Source of the DNA: Mycobacterium paragordonae
GTDB lineage: Bacteria > Actinomycetota > Actinomycetes > Mycobacteriales > Mycobacteriaceae
DNA: 64,000 bases
Direction of reading: 5' to 3'
Assembly: GCF_003614435.1 (NCBI RefSeq)
Contig: NZ_CP025546.1
Span: 4,154,001-4,218,000 of the forward strand
Part shown: one piece after another, positions 42,764 to 50,577 of the stretch
Layout: every line of letters starts with the position of its first letter
Position numbering within the stretch: position 1 is the first letter of the stretch
Notes under the pieces: model-generated
Seen by the model: only the letters and a program-made list of their open reading frames with translations
Told to the model about the DNA's origin: nothing
The model's database searches: none
Program-made: the position numbers and the translations under genes

Positions 42764-43657
42764 ATGGACGTCCTGCGAACCCCCGACTCCCGCTTCGAGA
42801 ATCTGGAGGGCTACCCGTTCGCCCCACACTACGTCGACGTCGCGGCAAGTGACACCCCGTCGCTGCGCATGCATTACCTCGACGAGGGACCGTCGACCGG
42901 CTCCCCCATCGTGCTGCTGCACGGCGAACCCACCTGGAGCTACCTGTATCGCACCATGATCCCGCCGCTGTCCGGCGCGGGGCACCGCGTACTGGCTCCC
43001 GACTTGATCGGGTTCGGAAAGTCCGACAAGCCAACGAGCCGAACGGATTACACCTACCTGCGGCACGTGGAATGGGTGACCTCGTGGTTCGCGAAGCTTG
43101 ACCTGCGCGACGTGACCCTGTTCGTCCAGGACTGGGGATCGCTGATCGGGCTGCGCATCGCCGCCGAGCAGAGCGACCGCGTCGCACGACTGGTGGTGGC
43201 CAACGGCTTCCTGCCCACCGCGACGCGGCCGACTCCACCCGCGTTCTACATCTGGCGCGCGTTCGCCCGCTTCACCCCGATGCTGTCGGCCGGTCGCATC
43301 GTCGCGGCCGGCACGGTCCGCAAGGTCCCGGCCCGCGTGCGCGCCGGCTACGACGCACCCTTCCCGGGCCGGAAGTACCAGGCCGGGGCCCGCGTGTTCC
43401 CACAGTTGGTGCCGACCTCGTCCGACGATCCGGCGATACCCGCCAACCGGGCCGCCTGGGACGCGCTGGGCCGTTGGCAGAAGCCATGCCTGGCCATCTT
43501 CGGGGACCGCGACCCGATTCTCGGACGGGCGGACCGTCCGCTGATCGAGCACATCCCCGGCGCGAAGGGGCAGCCACACGCCCGGATCAACGCCAGCCAC
43601 TTCATTCAGGAGGACAGCGGACCGGAACTCGCCGAACGCATCCTGGCCTGGCAGTGA
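42764..43657 (+). CDS. Haloalkane dehalogenase
   Basis: A 297-residue alpha/beta hydrolase very like M. tuberculosis Rv2296. Nucleophile Asp123 and halide-binding Trp124 are in VQDWGSLIG. Glu55 (HGEPTW) is the second halide-contacting position region, Asp248 or Asp250 (GDRDP) the acid, and His279 (NASHFIQED) the base. It converts haloalkanes to alcohol, halide and proton; the natural substrate in mycobacteria is unknown. AAAGGAG precedes the ATG. The proximity to a MalY-like gene matches the Rv2294-Rv2296 neighbourhood. Confidence 0.92.
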   Translation: MDVLRTPDSRFENLEGYPFAPHYVDVAASDTPSLRMHYLDEGPSTGSPIVLLHGEPTWSYLYRTMIPPLSGAGHRVLAPDLIGFGKSDKPTSRTDYTYLRHVEWVTSWFAKLDLRDVTLFVQDWGSLIGLRIAAEQSDRVARLVVANGFLPTATRPTPPAFYIWRAFARFTPMLSAGRIVAAGTVRKVPARVRAGYDAPFPGRKYQAGARVFPQLVPTSSDDPAIPANRAAWDALGRWQKPCLAIFGDRDPILGRADRPLIEHIPGAKGQPHARINASHFIQEDSGPELAERILAWQ

Positions 43658-43753
43658 ACCCGTGCGCCCAGCGTGAAGCCATGGCGGAAATCGGCGCATT
43701 TTTCCACCGTGACGTCACGCTCGGCGCGAGCCTACGGCGACCAAAGCGCGAGG

Positions 43754-44938
43754 CTAGAGCCCGAACTGGTCCTCGATGATCCCGAGCCAGATCTGCGCCG
43801 AGTCCATGGCAACCTTCTCGCTGATGAAGGCGTGCTGGGTGCCGGTGTAGATGTCCCGGAAGGCCCGCTCCAGCCGGCTGCCTTCTCGGATCGAACTGGT
43901 GCCCGCCACCAGATGCGCCCATTCCGCGCATTCGCGGGAGGTGTCGGTGGCGAAGACGGCGGCGGCACGCATGTTCGCGCGCAGCATCGGAGTCAGTTCG
44001 TCCCCGGCGGCAACGGCCGCTTCGGCAGCGCCGAACGCGTCCAGCACCAGCAGCCGAGCCGCCCGCCAGGCCGACACATGGTGCGCCAGCCCCTTCTGAA
44101 AGGTCGGGCGACTGGCCAACGACGCCATGTCACTCATCCGGTACTTCGTCGCGGCCAGTTCTGCCACGTCATCGAGCATGCTCTTGGCCACCCCGAGCGC
44201 CCACGAGGCGTGACCGGCGGCGGTCACCGGCATCAGTCCCATGTGCGCGGCCGGCGACGTCCCCCGGTAGGGCCGGCGGTCGAACAGCCCGAACGTCCTG
44301 CTGCCGGGCACGAACACGTCCTGGGCGCTGTAGTCGTAGGAACCCGTGCCCTTGAGGCCCTGCACATGCCAGCCGTCGTTGAACTGAATCTCCTGCCGCG
44401 GCACCACGGCCACCTGCATGTCGGGAATGCCCTCGCTGACCCAGCGCATCTCGCCGTTGTCCATCGGGAAGAACCCCGCGGCCACGTACTGCGAATGGCC
44501 GGTCCCCGAACCGAAGCTCCACGATCCACTCAGCCGGTAACCGCCGTCGACGACGACGCCCTGTCCGTTGGGAAAGAACTGGCCGCCCATCGTGACGTGA
44601 TTGTCGTGGGCGGTGAACACCTCCGCGAATCCCTCGTCGTTCAGGTAGCTGGCCGCGGCGAATCGGGACGGCAGGTTCGCGATCCCGATCCATCCGAAAG
44701 AGCCGTCCTGCCAAGCCATTTCGATCCAGGTATCGATCATCTCGGCCAGCGAGGGCTCGATGCCGCCGGCCTGGGCGGGGCTCAGTGCGGTCATCAGGCC
44801 GCTGTCCCACATCTCGTCGACCACGGCGCCGGTCAAGGTGCGCGCCCGCTCAGACTCGCCCGCCTCGGCGCGGACCAGGTCCCGCATCCCCCGGGCCAGC
44901 GCAACGACCTGACCACTCACCTCGGTTGTCGACGTCAT
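43754..44938 (-). CDS. Acyl-CoA dehydrogenase-fold flavin monooxygenase (HsaA-like)
   Basis: A 394-residue paralogue of the 10015-11160 product. Key stretches are MIDTWIEMAWQDGSFGWIGIAN, LSGSWSFGSGTGHSQYVAAG and the C-terminal HAFISEKVAMDSAQIWLGI. It starts at ATG 44938 (or ATG 44950). Like HsaA it would need a flavin reductase supplied in trans. It is divergent from the Ser/Thr kinase gene by about 110 bases. The substrate is unknown. Confidence 0.85.
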   Translation of the reverse strand: MTSTTEVSGQVVALARGMRDLVRAEAGESERARTLTGAVVDEMWDSGLMTALSPAQAGGIEPSLAEMIDTWIEMAWQDGSFGWIGIANLPSRFAAASYLNDEGFAEVFTAHDNHVTMGGQFFPNGQGVVVDGGYRLSGSWSFGSGTGHSQYVAAGFFPMDNGEMRWVSEGIPDMQVAVVPRQEIQFNDGWHVQGLKGTGSYDYSAQDVFVPGSRTFGLFDRRPYRGTSPAAHMGLMPVTAAGHASWALGVAKSMLDDVAELAATKYRMSDMASLASRPTFQKGLAHHVSAWRAARLLVLDAFGAAEAAVAAGDELTPMLRANMRAAAVFATDTSRECAEWAHLVAGTSSIREGSRLERAFRDIYTGTQHAFISEKVAMDSAQIWLGIIEDQFGL

Positions 44939-45046
44939 TGGTGTTTCCATTCGCGATTGCCGACCACTGCCGGGCCCCGAATAACGACACGTCGACCGTA
45001 CGCCACAAGTTTCGGCTCGGATATCTGTGGTTATTTGAGAAGAGAA

Positions 45047-46246
45047 ATGACCATGGAGTATCGCGAAACGTTGACGCAGCCGCTCGGCGTGCTCAGTGGT
45101 CGCTACGAACTGGGCAAGGTCTTGGGCCGTGGCGGCATGTCCGAAGTCCGCGAAGGTTGGGACCTCAAGCTGAGCCGCCCGGTGGCGATCAAGCTGCTGC
45201 AGTCAGGTCCGGGCGACGAGGAGGGGCCTGACACCCGGCTGCGATTCGAGACGGAGGCGCGGGCGACCGCCGCTCTCAGCAGTTCGAACATCGTGATCGT
45301 CCACGATGTCGGCGAGCACCAGGGGCTGCCGTTCATCGTGATGGAGCGGCTGCCCGGTGTGTCGCTGGCCGACCACATCGCGCGCGGCCCGCTCCCGCAA
45401 CCGTTCGTCCAGACGGTGCTCAATTCTGTGCTCGCCGCGCTCGCCTCGGCACACGACGCCGGAATTCTGCACCGCGACGTCAAACCCGGCAACATCCTGT
45501 TCACCGCCGCCGGCGAGGCCAAGCTGGCGGATTTCGGCATCGCCAAGACCGCCGGTGGCGCGCGCACCATGACGGGCCACGTGGTCGGCACCATGGCTTA
45601 CCTGAGTCCCGATCGGCTGGCCGGAAAGCCGGCCACGCCGGCCGACGATCTCTATGCCGTCGGGGTGGTGGGCTATGAAGCTCTGACCGGGCGCAGGCCG
45701 TTCCCGCAGCAGGCGTTCCCCGCGCTGGCGAACGCGATCCTGCATGAAACGCCGCCGCCGATCGCCGCGCTGCGCCCCGATGTGCGCCCGGAGTTGGCGG
45801 CGGTGTTCGAGCGGGCGATGACGCGCAACCCAGCCGCGCGGTTCTACCAGGCGGGCGCCATGCGGGAGGCCCTGAACGCCCCCGCTTCCCGCCCCGCACC
45901 GGTGCCAGTACCCGCACCGGTGCCGAATCGCACTCGGGTCATGCCCACGCCACCGGCGGGTCCCTCCACGTATATCCCGGTGGAATCCGAGCCGACCCGG
46001 GTAAGTCGCAAGTTGTGGGCCGCCGCCATCGTCGCCGTGCTCCTGCTGGTGATCATGCTGATGGCGCTGGGCGCACCCTTCTCCGCACCACCGCCGACGC
46101 CGGCCGGCACGACCACGCCGCTGCCGCCGCCGACCACCGAGACGTCGACGATTGCCAGCACGTCGGAGCTTGCGCCTGCGCCGCCCCAGGCGCCGGGCCC
46201 CCCGGGCAAACCCGGCAAGAAACCGAAGGGCCCGAAGGGCGACTGA
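45047..46246 (+). CDS. Transmembrane Ser/Thr protein kinase, PknF-like
   Basis: A 399-residue kinase; ATG 45047 or 45053 are equally possible, with GAGAAGAGAA upstream. The kinase domain (about 15-275) has LGRGGMSEV, AIKLL, HRDVKPGN and DFGIAK, then APE replaced by SPDRL (the Glu is missing: YLSPDRLAG). A Pro-rich linker, one membrane helix (about 325-345) and a short Pro/Thr/Ser-rich tail ending KKPKGPKGD follow. There is no PASTA or other sensor domain, so the extracellular part is probably disordered. The long upstream open frame is not part of the protein. Confidence 0.9.
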   Translation: MTMEYRETLTQPLGVLSGRYELGKVLGRGGMSEVREGWDLKLSRPVAIKLLQSGPGDEEGPDTRLRFETEARATAALSSSNIVIVHDVGEHQGLPFIVMERLPGVSLADHIARGPLPQPFVQTVLNSVLAALASAHDAGILHRDVKPGNILFTAAGEAKLADFGIAKTAGGARTMTGHVVGTMAYLSPDRLAGKPATPADDLYAVGVVGYEALTGRRPFPQQAFPALANAILHETPPPIAALRPDVRPELAAVFERAMTRNPAARFYQAGAMREALNAPASRPAPVPVPAPVPNRTRVMPTPPAGPSTYIPVESEPTRVSRKLWAAAIVAVLLLVIMLMALGAPFSAPPPTPAGTTTPLPPPTTETSTIASTSELAPAPPQAPGPPGKPGKKPKGPKGD

Positions 46247-46247
46247 T

Positions 46248-47033
46248 TCAGTCGGGCAGTCCGAACAACTTGACCACCTCGTGGTCACGGCCCGCCAGAT
46301 AGCCGCCGTCGACCGCGATCGCCTGACCTGACACGAACGAGGCGTCGGTCGACACCAGGAAAGCCGCCATCGCCGCCACTTCCTCGGGTCGCCCCAGTCG
46401 CTGCAGGGCGTGTTCGCGGGTGATCGCGGCGCGCGGGCCCTCCATCCCGGGTATGCCGAAAACGCTTTCAGCAAGCGGTGTTTCGATGAAACCGGGGCAG
46501 ATCGCGTTGGCCCGGATGCCGCTCGGCCCGTAATCGAGTGCGATGTTCTTCGTCAACAAAACGACGCCACCCTTGGCCGCGTTGTACGAACTACCGCCCG
46601 CGGTGCCTTCCAGGCCCTCGACGCTGGCCAGCGTCACGATCGAACCGCGTTCGCCGTCCACCCGGGGCTGTTCGATCATGGTGGCCAGCGCGGCTTTGGC
46701 CACCAGAAACGTGGCGGTGAGGTTGATCCTGATGACCCGGTCCCATTCGGACTGCGGAAGCAGATGGACCGGGCCCCCGCCGGCCACCCCGGCGGAATGC
46801 ACCACGCCGTCGAGTCGGTCGGGTACCGCGGCGAAGATCGCGGCCACCGCCGTCTCGTCGCTGACGTCGGCGGTCACGAAGTGGAAATTCGGACCCAGAT
46901 CCGGCGGCGCCGCCAGATCGGCCCCGATGACGGTGCCGCCTTCGTCCAGTAGTCGCCGGGCGGTCGCCAGCCCGATGCCCGAGGCGGCGCCGGTCACCAC
47001 GAAAGTGCGCCCCGCGGCGCGTTCGGCGCTCAT
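46248..47033 (-). CDS. Short-chain dehydrogenase/reductase
   Basis: A 261-residue classical SDR from ATG 47033. The motifs are TGAASGIGLA, ADVSD, HSAGVAGG (replacing NNAG), Ser in TLASVEG and catalytic YNAAK. The acid at the end of beta-2 is Asp (GADLAAP), favouring NAD. The gene begins a leftward run but is separated from the SRPBCC gene by 127 bases. It converges with the kinase gene with one base between the stops. The substrate is unknown. Confidence 0.9.
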   Translation of the reverse strand: MSAERAAGRTFVVTGAASGIGLATARRLLDEGGTVIGADLAAPPDLGPNFHFVTADVSDETAVAAIFAAVPDRLDGVVHSAGVAGGGPVHLLPQSEWDRVIRINLTATFLVAKAALATMIEQPRVDGERGSIVTLASVEGLEGTAGGSSYNAAKGGVVLLTKNIALDYGPSGIRANAICPGFIETPLAESVFGIPGMEGPRAAITREHALQRLGRPEEVAAMAAFLVSTDASFVSGQAIAVDGGYLAGRDHEVVKLFGLPD

Positions 47034-47160
47034 CGAGGCTCCCGAGTTGTCCTGCCCATACGGCTGACCCCTCGGCAACCGCATTGGGCAGGTAGGGGTA
47101 GTCCTACACCCCATCCCGGCGCGGTCGCGAGTTTTTCCAAGCAGAAATTCACTTTCACAG

Positions 47161-47595
47161 CTAACTCACAAGCGCTTTGTCGCAGGCTGCCAGGATGGCG
47201 AGGAAATTCAACCGCAGCAGCGGTCGGCTGACCAGCTCCATCACCTTGCCTCCCGCATAGAGGGGGTGGGTGTAGTTGGTCAGCCAGTCGACGTGGGTGC
47301 CGTCCCCGGAGGGGGTGAACGTCAGGGTCCCGCCGTCGTGATCGAAGGCCGGAACCGAGCGCACGATGAGGTAGGTGTAGCTGTGCGGGCGGTCGTAGGC
47401 GGTGATGTCCTCCCGGAACCACATGCCGGTGCCGAGTACCTCGCGAACGGCTCCGACACCGGGCCCCTTCGTGTCTTTCGTCCAGGCGGACTTCAAAACC
47501 AGCGGCGCCGTAACCAGATTGACCGGATCGGCGAGCCAGTCGAAGACCTGTTCCACCGGTGCGGCGATCGTCCGCTGCACATGAATTTCGACCAT
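47161..47595 (-). CDS. SRPBCC (START-like) family protein
   Basis: A 144-residue protein of the helix-grip fold. The N-terminal VQRTIAAPVEQVFDWLADP is the standard opening of polyketide-cyclase-like members, and the C-terminal amphipathic helix spans about 115-140. Such proteins bind hydrophobic ligands in a cavity. It lies 12 bases after the stop of the membrane protein gene upstream, so the two are probably cotranscribed. Confidence 0.85.
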   Translation of the reverse strand: MVEIHVQRTIAAPVEQVFDWLADPVNLVTAPLVLKSAWTKDTKGPGVGAVREVLGTGMWFREDITAYDRPHSYTYLIVRSVPAFDHDGGTLTFTPSGDGTHVDWLTNYTHPLYAGGKVMELVSRPLLRLNFLAILAACDKALVS

Positions 47596-47606
47596 GAGGT
47601 CTCATG

Positions 47607-48434
47607 CTAAACGCCGCGCCGGGCGCGGAAGCGGCCGTGCTTCGCGTCGACGTCGTCGACGGTGAACCCGCGCCGGGCCAGCCGCTGACCGAACAACTCG
47701 CCGCTGACGTTGCGGTGCAACCGGGCACCGTTCTCACGGCAGAAGACCCGGGCTTGCGGAAGGACGACGCTGGCCGCCGCATCGGAGGCCGGCGTGTAGC
47801 GGATGGTCGTTCCGTCTGCGACGACGGCGGCGTATTCGTAGTCCAGTAGTTGCGACCAGCCCTGCCTGTCCCGGATGGAGATGCCTTCCGGCTCGACCCG
47901 GAACTCGCGACCGCGCCGAATGAACGGAACGAGGTTGGCGCTGACGAGCAGCAAGCCGGGCACGATCAGCACGAAGAGCGCATACGCGTGGGTCTTCTCC
48001 AGCTCCGCGTCGTAGGCGTAGTTGGTGAACAGCTCAACTGTCCAGCCTTCGACGAAAATCGCCATGTCGTGCAGCACATCTCGTACCGTGGCGCGGCCGG
48101 AGGTCAGGTCGTAGACGATCGCGCCGATCGCCCCGACCCCGCCGATGGTGAGCAACGCGCCGAACAGCACCAGTCCCCAGCTGGTGCGGGACACGAACGT
48201 GCCAGACACCTGTGCCGGGTCGTCGATCTCCACTTTCGGGCCACCGAGCGGCCGGGCCAGGCACCAGATGCTGACGCCGACCGCCACCGCGAGGCTTAGA
48301 AATTCCGGTGCGCCGAAGGACGCCCGATCGGAGTTGGCAACCGCGAGGCCCAGGAATGTCAGCCACGCGGCCCATCGCAGTGCCCGCTGCCAGCCGGCCA
48401 CGCGCCGCTCCGCTCCCCCGGGCCGAGTAGACAT
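47607..48434 (-). CDS. Conserved membrane protein
   Basis: A 275-residue protein from ATG 48434 (MSTRPGG). Membrane helices are seen near residues 20-36, 42-60, 85-108 and 145-168. The last 100 residues form a soluble domain like a bacterial PH or YdbT-type domain (FRVEPEGISIRDRQGWSQLLDYEYAAVVADGTT). No specific family is certain. It starts only 75 bases from the divergent DoxX-like gene. A surface or lipid-related role is possible. Confidence 0.75.
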   Translation of the reverse strand: MSTRPGGAERRVAGWQRALRWAAWLTFLGLAVANSDRASFGAPEFLSLAVAVGVSIWCLARPLGGPKVEIDDPAQVSGTFVSRTSWGLVLFGALLTIGGVGAIGAIVYDLTSGRATVRDVLHDMAIFVEGWTVELFTNYAYDAELEKTHAYALFVLIVPGLLLVSANLVPFIRRGREFRVEPEGISIRDRQGWSQLLDYEYAAVVADGTTIRYTPASDAAASVVLPQARVFCRENGARLHRNVSGELFGQRLARRGFTVDDVDAKHGRFRARRGV

Positions 48435-48509
48435 TCCGGGATGGTAACGCGGCCGTCCGGGTCTGACGTGCACGCCGTGGCGATGGACGGTCAGGGCATG
48501 ATTAGCGCC

Positions 48510-48902
48510 ATGACCACCGAATCGCTCGCGGAACGCGCGCCCGCCCAGACCACGGCCTACCGCCTCGCGGCGATGTTGCTCGGCGTGGGCACCCTGCACT
48601 TTGTGGCACCCAAGCCGTTCGACGACATCATCCCGGCCGAACTGCCGTTCAGCGCGCGGTTTTACACGTACGCGTCGGGGGTGGCCGAGATCGTCATCGG
48701 GGCACTGTTGTTGCCGCGCGGCACCCGCCGACCCGCGGCCGCCGCGGCCGCCGCGCTGTTCATCGGCGTCTACCCGGGCAATCTCAACATGGTCCGGTTG
48801 TGGTGGGACAAGCCGTTGCCGATGCGCATCCTCGCGCTGGCCCGCCTGCCGCTGCAATTCCCGATGATCACCGCGGCGATCAAGGTCTACCGCAGCAGTT
48901 AG
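48510..48902 (+). CDS. DoxX-like membrane protein
   Basis: A 130-residue protein from ATG 48510 (ATG 48498 possible) with four hydrophobic segments. The pattern RLAAMLLGVGTLHFVAPKPFD, ASGVAEIVIGALLL and GNLNMVRLWW fits the DoxX/SURF4-like family common in mycobacteria. In M. tuberculosis a DoxX protein works with SodA and SseA in thiol-stress defence; whether this paralogue does is unknown. It converges with the VOC gene (four-base stop overlap). Confidence 0.8.
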   Translation: MTTESLAERAPAQTTAYRLAAMLLGVGTLHFVAPKPFDDIIPAELPFSARFYTYASGVAEIVIGALLLPRGTRRPAAAAAAALFIGVYPGNLNMVRLWWDKPLPMRILALARLPLQFPMITAAIKVYRSS

Positions 48903-49264
48903 AGCGGCGAGCCGACCCGGTGCAGCGTGCCGTCGGGATCGACGTAAGCGAATTCCCTTAAGCCGTAAGGGGTGTCGTGCGGCGGATGCAACCGTCCGCC
49001 GAGATCGGCGAGGGCCTTCCATTCCGCGTAGAGGGCATCGGCGTCGCTGACGTAGAAGTACACGCTGGACGACGTGGTCAACGGGTCGTGCTCGGCCCAC
49101 TCGGTGAGATGCATCTGGACGGGACCGCGGTCGACGAATCCGTAGCGTTCCGGACCCTCGTAGCCGCGGGCGTCGAATCCAAGCCGACGGTAGCGGTCGA
49201 GGGCAGCGTCGAGGTTCCGCACGGGCACGATCGCTGCCGCAGAGGTGAATTCGATGTCAGACAT
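48899..49264 (-). CDS. VOC-superfamily protein (bleomycin-resistance-like)
   Basis: A 121-residue single-module glyoxalase-fold protein. The pattern AAIVPVRNLDAALDRYRRLGF, VQMHLTEW and the C-terminal REFAYVDPDGTLHRVG is standard. The N-terminal metal position is Val-Pro rather than His, so it may be a binding protein (as in bleomycin resistance) instead of an enzyme. It is divergent from the bicupin gene. Confidence 0.85.
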   Translation of the reverse strand: MSDIEFTSAAAIVPVRNLDAALDRYRRLGFDARGYEGPERYGFVDRGPVQMHLTEWAEHDPLTTSSSVYFYVSDADALYAEWKALADLGGRLHPPHDTPYGLREFAYVDPDGTLHRVGSPL

Positions 49265-49388
49265 GCCACGAGTCTGTCACCCGCCGGTTCGGACCTGTTG
49301 ATAACCACCACCGATCAACACATCCAAAACGGGTGTTGGACGGTGCGGCCGTCCCCACGCGATCCTGAAGGCGACACTTTCGACGCGA

Positions 49389-49408
49389 AGTTTCAGGAGG
49401 ACGAAACT
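49389..49408. promoter_or_regulatory. Small hairpin upstream of the bicupin gene
   Basis: AGTTTC (49389-49394) and GAAACT (49403-49408) form an inverted repeat whose eight-base loop holds AGGAGG. The next start codon in use, GTG 49428, is too far for this to be its ordinary ribosome-binding site. It may be an operator, or a structured 5' leader. Confidence 0.3.
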
Positions 49409-49427
49409 CACGCAGACAAGCACACAC

Positions 49428-50459
49428 GTGGCGTCACTGATCGACGGTGAGATCGTGGAGGAGTCCGACCTCGGTTCGATTCAGCGGCTGACGGCCGACA
49501 ACTTCCCGATCCTGCGGGGCATGTCGATCAAGCGGCTGCTGATCAACCCGGGCGCCATGCGGACACCGCACTGGCACGCCAACGCCAACGAACTCACCTA
49601 CTGTGTCTCGGGCACCGCCCTGGTCTCGGTGCTCGACACCGGCAGCCAGTTCACCTCGTTCGTGGTGCGCGCCGGCGAGATGTTCCACATCGACTCGGGC
49701 TCGCTGCACCACATCGAGAACATCGGCACGGACGTGTGCGAATTCATCATCACCTTCCGCAACGAACGCCCCGAAGACTTCGGCCTGGGAGCGGCCTTCG
49801 GCGCCATGACCGATGCGGTGCTGGGCAACACCTACGACCTGCCGGCCTCGGACTTCGCGACGCTGCGCCGCAGCACCACCGACCGCGCGCTGGCGGCCCG
49901 CTCCGGGGCGCCCGACGTCCCAGCCTCGGCATTCTTCAACGACCCACACAAATTCGCGGTCGAGGCGATGACCCCGCCCGTGAGCATCGCGGTGGGCTCG
50001 GCCCGGACCGCGCGCCTGCAGTACTGGCCGGCACTGAAGGACCTGTCGATGTACTCGCTGCGCATCCGCGAGGACGGGATGCGGGAACCGCACTGGCACC
50101 CGATCACCGCGGAGCTGGGCTACGTCAACCGGGGCGCGGCACGCATGACCGTCATGGGGCCGGGCGGCGAGTTGGACACCTGGTACCTGCGCCAGGGTGA
50201 CGTCTACTTCATCCCGCGCGCCTACCCCCACCACATCGAGGTCTTCGACGCCCCCGAAATGCACTTCTGCATCTTCTTCGACCAGCCGACTCCCGGCGAC
50301 ATCGGCTACCGCACGTCGGTGAGCGCCTACTCCCGCGAAGTACTCGCGGCCACGTTCGGCACCCACCTCGACGACCTGCCCGATTTCCCGTTCACCAGCG
50401 CCGACCCGCTGATCGTCAACCGGCGCAACCCGCTCGACGCCCACGCGGCCGGGGAGTGA
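49428..50459 (+). CDS. Bicupin (oxalate decarboxylase-like)
   Basis: A 343-residue protein from GTG 49428 with two cupin domains. Both carry a full metal set: H48, H50, E55 and H94 in the first (PHWHANANE and LHHIEN), and H222, H224, E229 and H268 in the second (PHWHPITAE and PHHIEV). The arrangement matches oxalate decarboxylases and related bicupins, but the activity depends on a lid Glu that cannot be located with confidence. It precedes the cupin/caspase-like/methyltransferase fusion by 118 bases on the same strand and may belong to the same pathway. Confidence 0.88.
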   Translation: MASLIDGEIVEESDLGSIQRLTADNFPILRGMSIKRLLINPGAMRTPHWHANANELTYCVSGTALVSVLDTGSQFTSFVVRAGEMFHIDSGSLHHIENIGTDVCEFIITFRNERPEDFGLGAAFGAMTDAVLGNTYDLPASDFATLRRSTTDRALAARSGAPDVPASAFFNDPHKFAVEAMTPPVSIAVGSARTARLQYWPALKDLSMYSLRIREDGMREPHWHPITAELGYVNRGAARMTVMGPGGELDTWYLRQGDVYFIPRAYPHHIEVFDAPEMHFCIFFDQPTPGDIGYRTSVSAYSREVLAATFGTHLDDLPDFPFTSADPLIVNRRNPLDAHAAGE

Positions 50460-50469
50460 GTTCGCGCGT

Positions 50470-50502
50470 TCCAAGAATCCTCCAAGGATCCTCCAAGAGC
50501 CT
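50470..50502 (+). repeat. Three 11-bp tandem direct repeats
   Basis: TCCAAGAATCC, TCCAAGGATCC and TCCAAGAGCCT follow each other without a gap, starting 11 bases after the bicupin stop and 76 bases before the next ATG. An 11-base period places each copy on the same face of the helix, as in binding sites of SARP-type activators. They lie in the only space where a promoter for the fusion gene could sit. Confidence 0.75.
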
Positions 50503-50511
50503 GGCGAGACC

Positions 50512-50526
50512 GTTTGGTTGCCAAAC
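50512..50526. promoter_or_regulatory. Palindrome in front of the fusion gene
   Basis: GTTTGG (50512-50517) and CCAAAC (50521-50526) form a perfect inverted repeat with a TTG spacer, ten bases after the direct repeats. It could be a second operator, or a hairpin that ends transcription from the bicupin. Confidence 0.45.
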
Positions 50527-50577
50527 CGAAACCAATTACGGCGGCTCCCCGGCCGGGCTCGTCAAAGGGGGAAGAAC

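Noticed and set aside
43673..45046. A long in-frame extension upstream of the second kinase
   Set aside because: It is antisense to the HsaA-like gene and has no domain. The kinase start fits ATG 45047 or 45053, where kinase homology begins.
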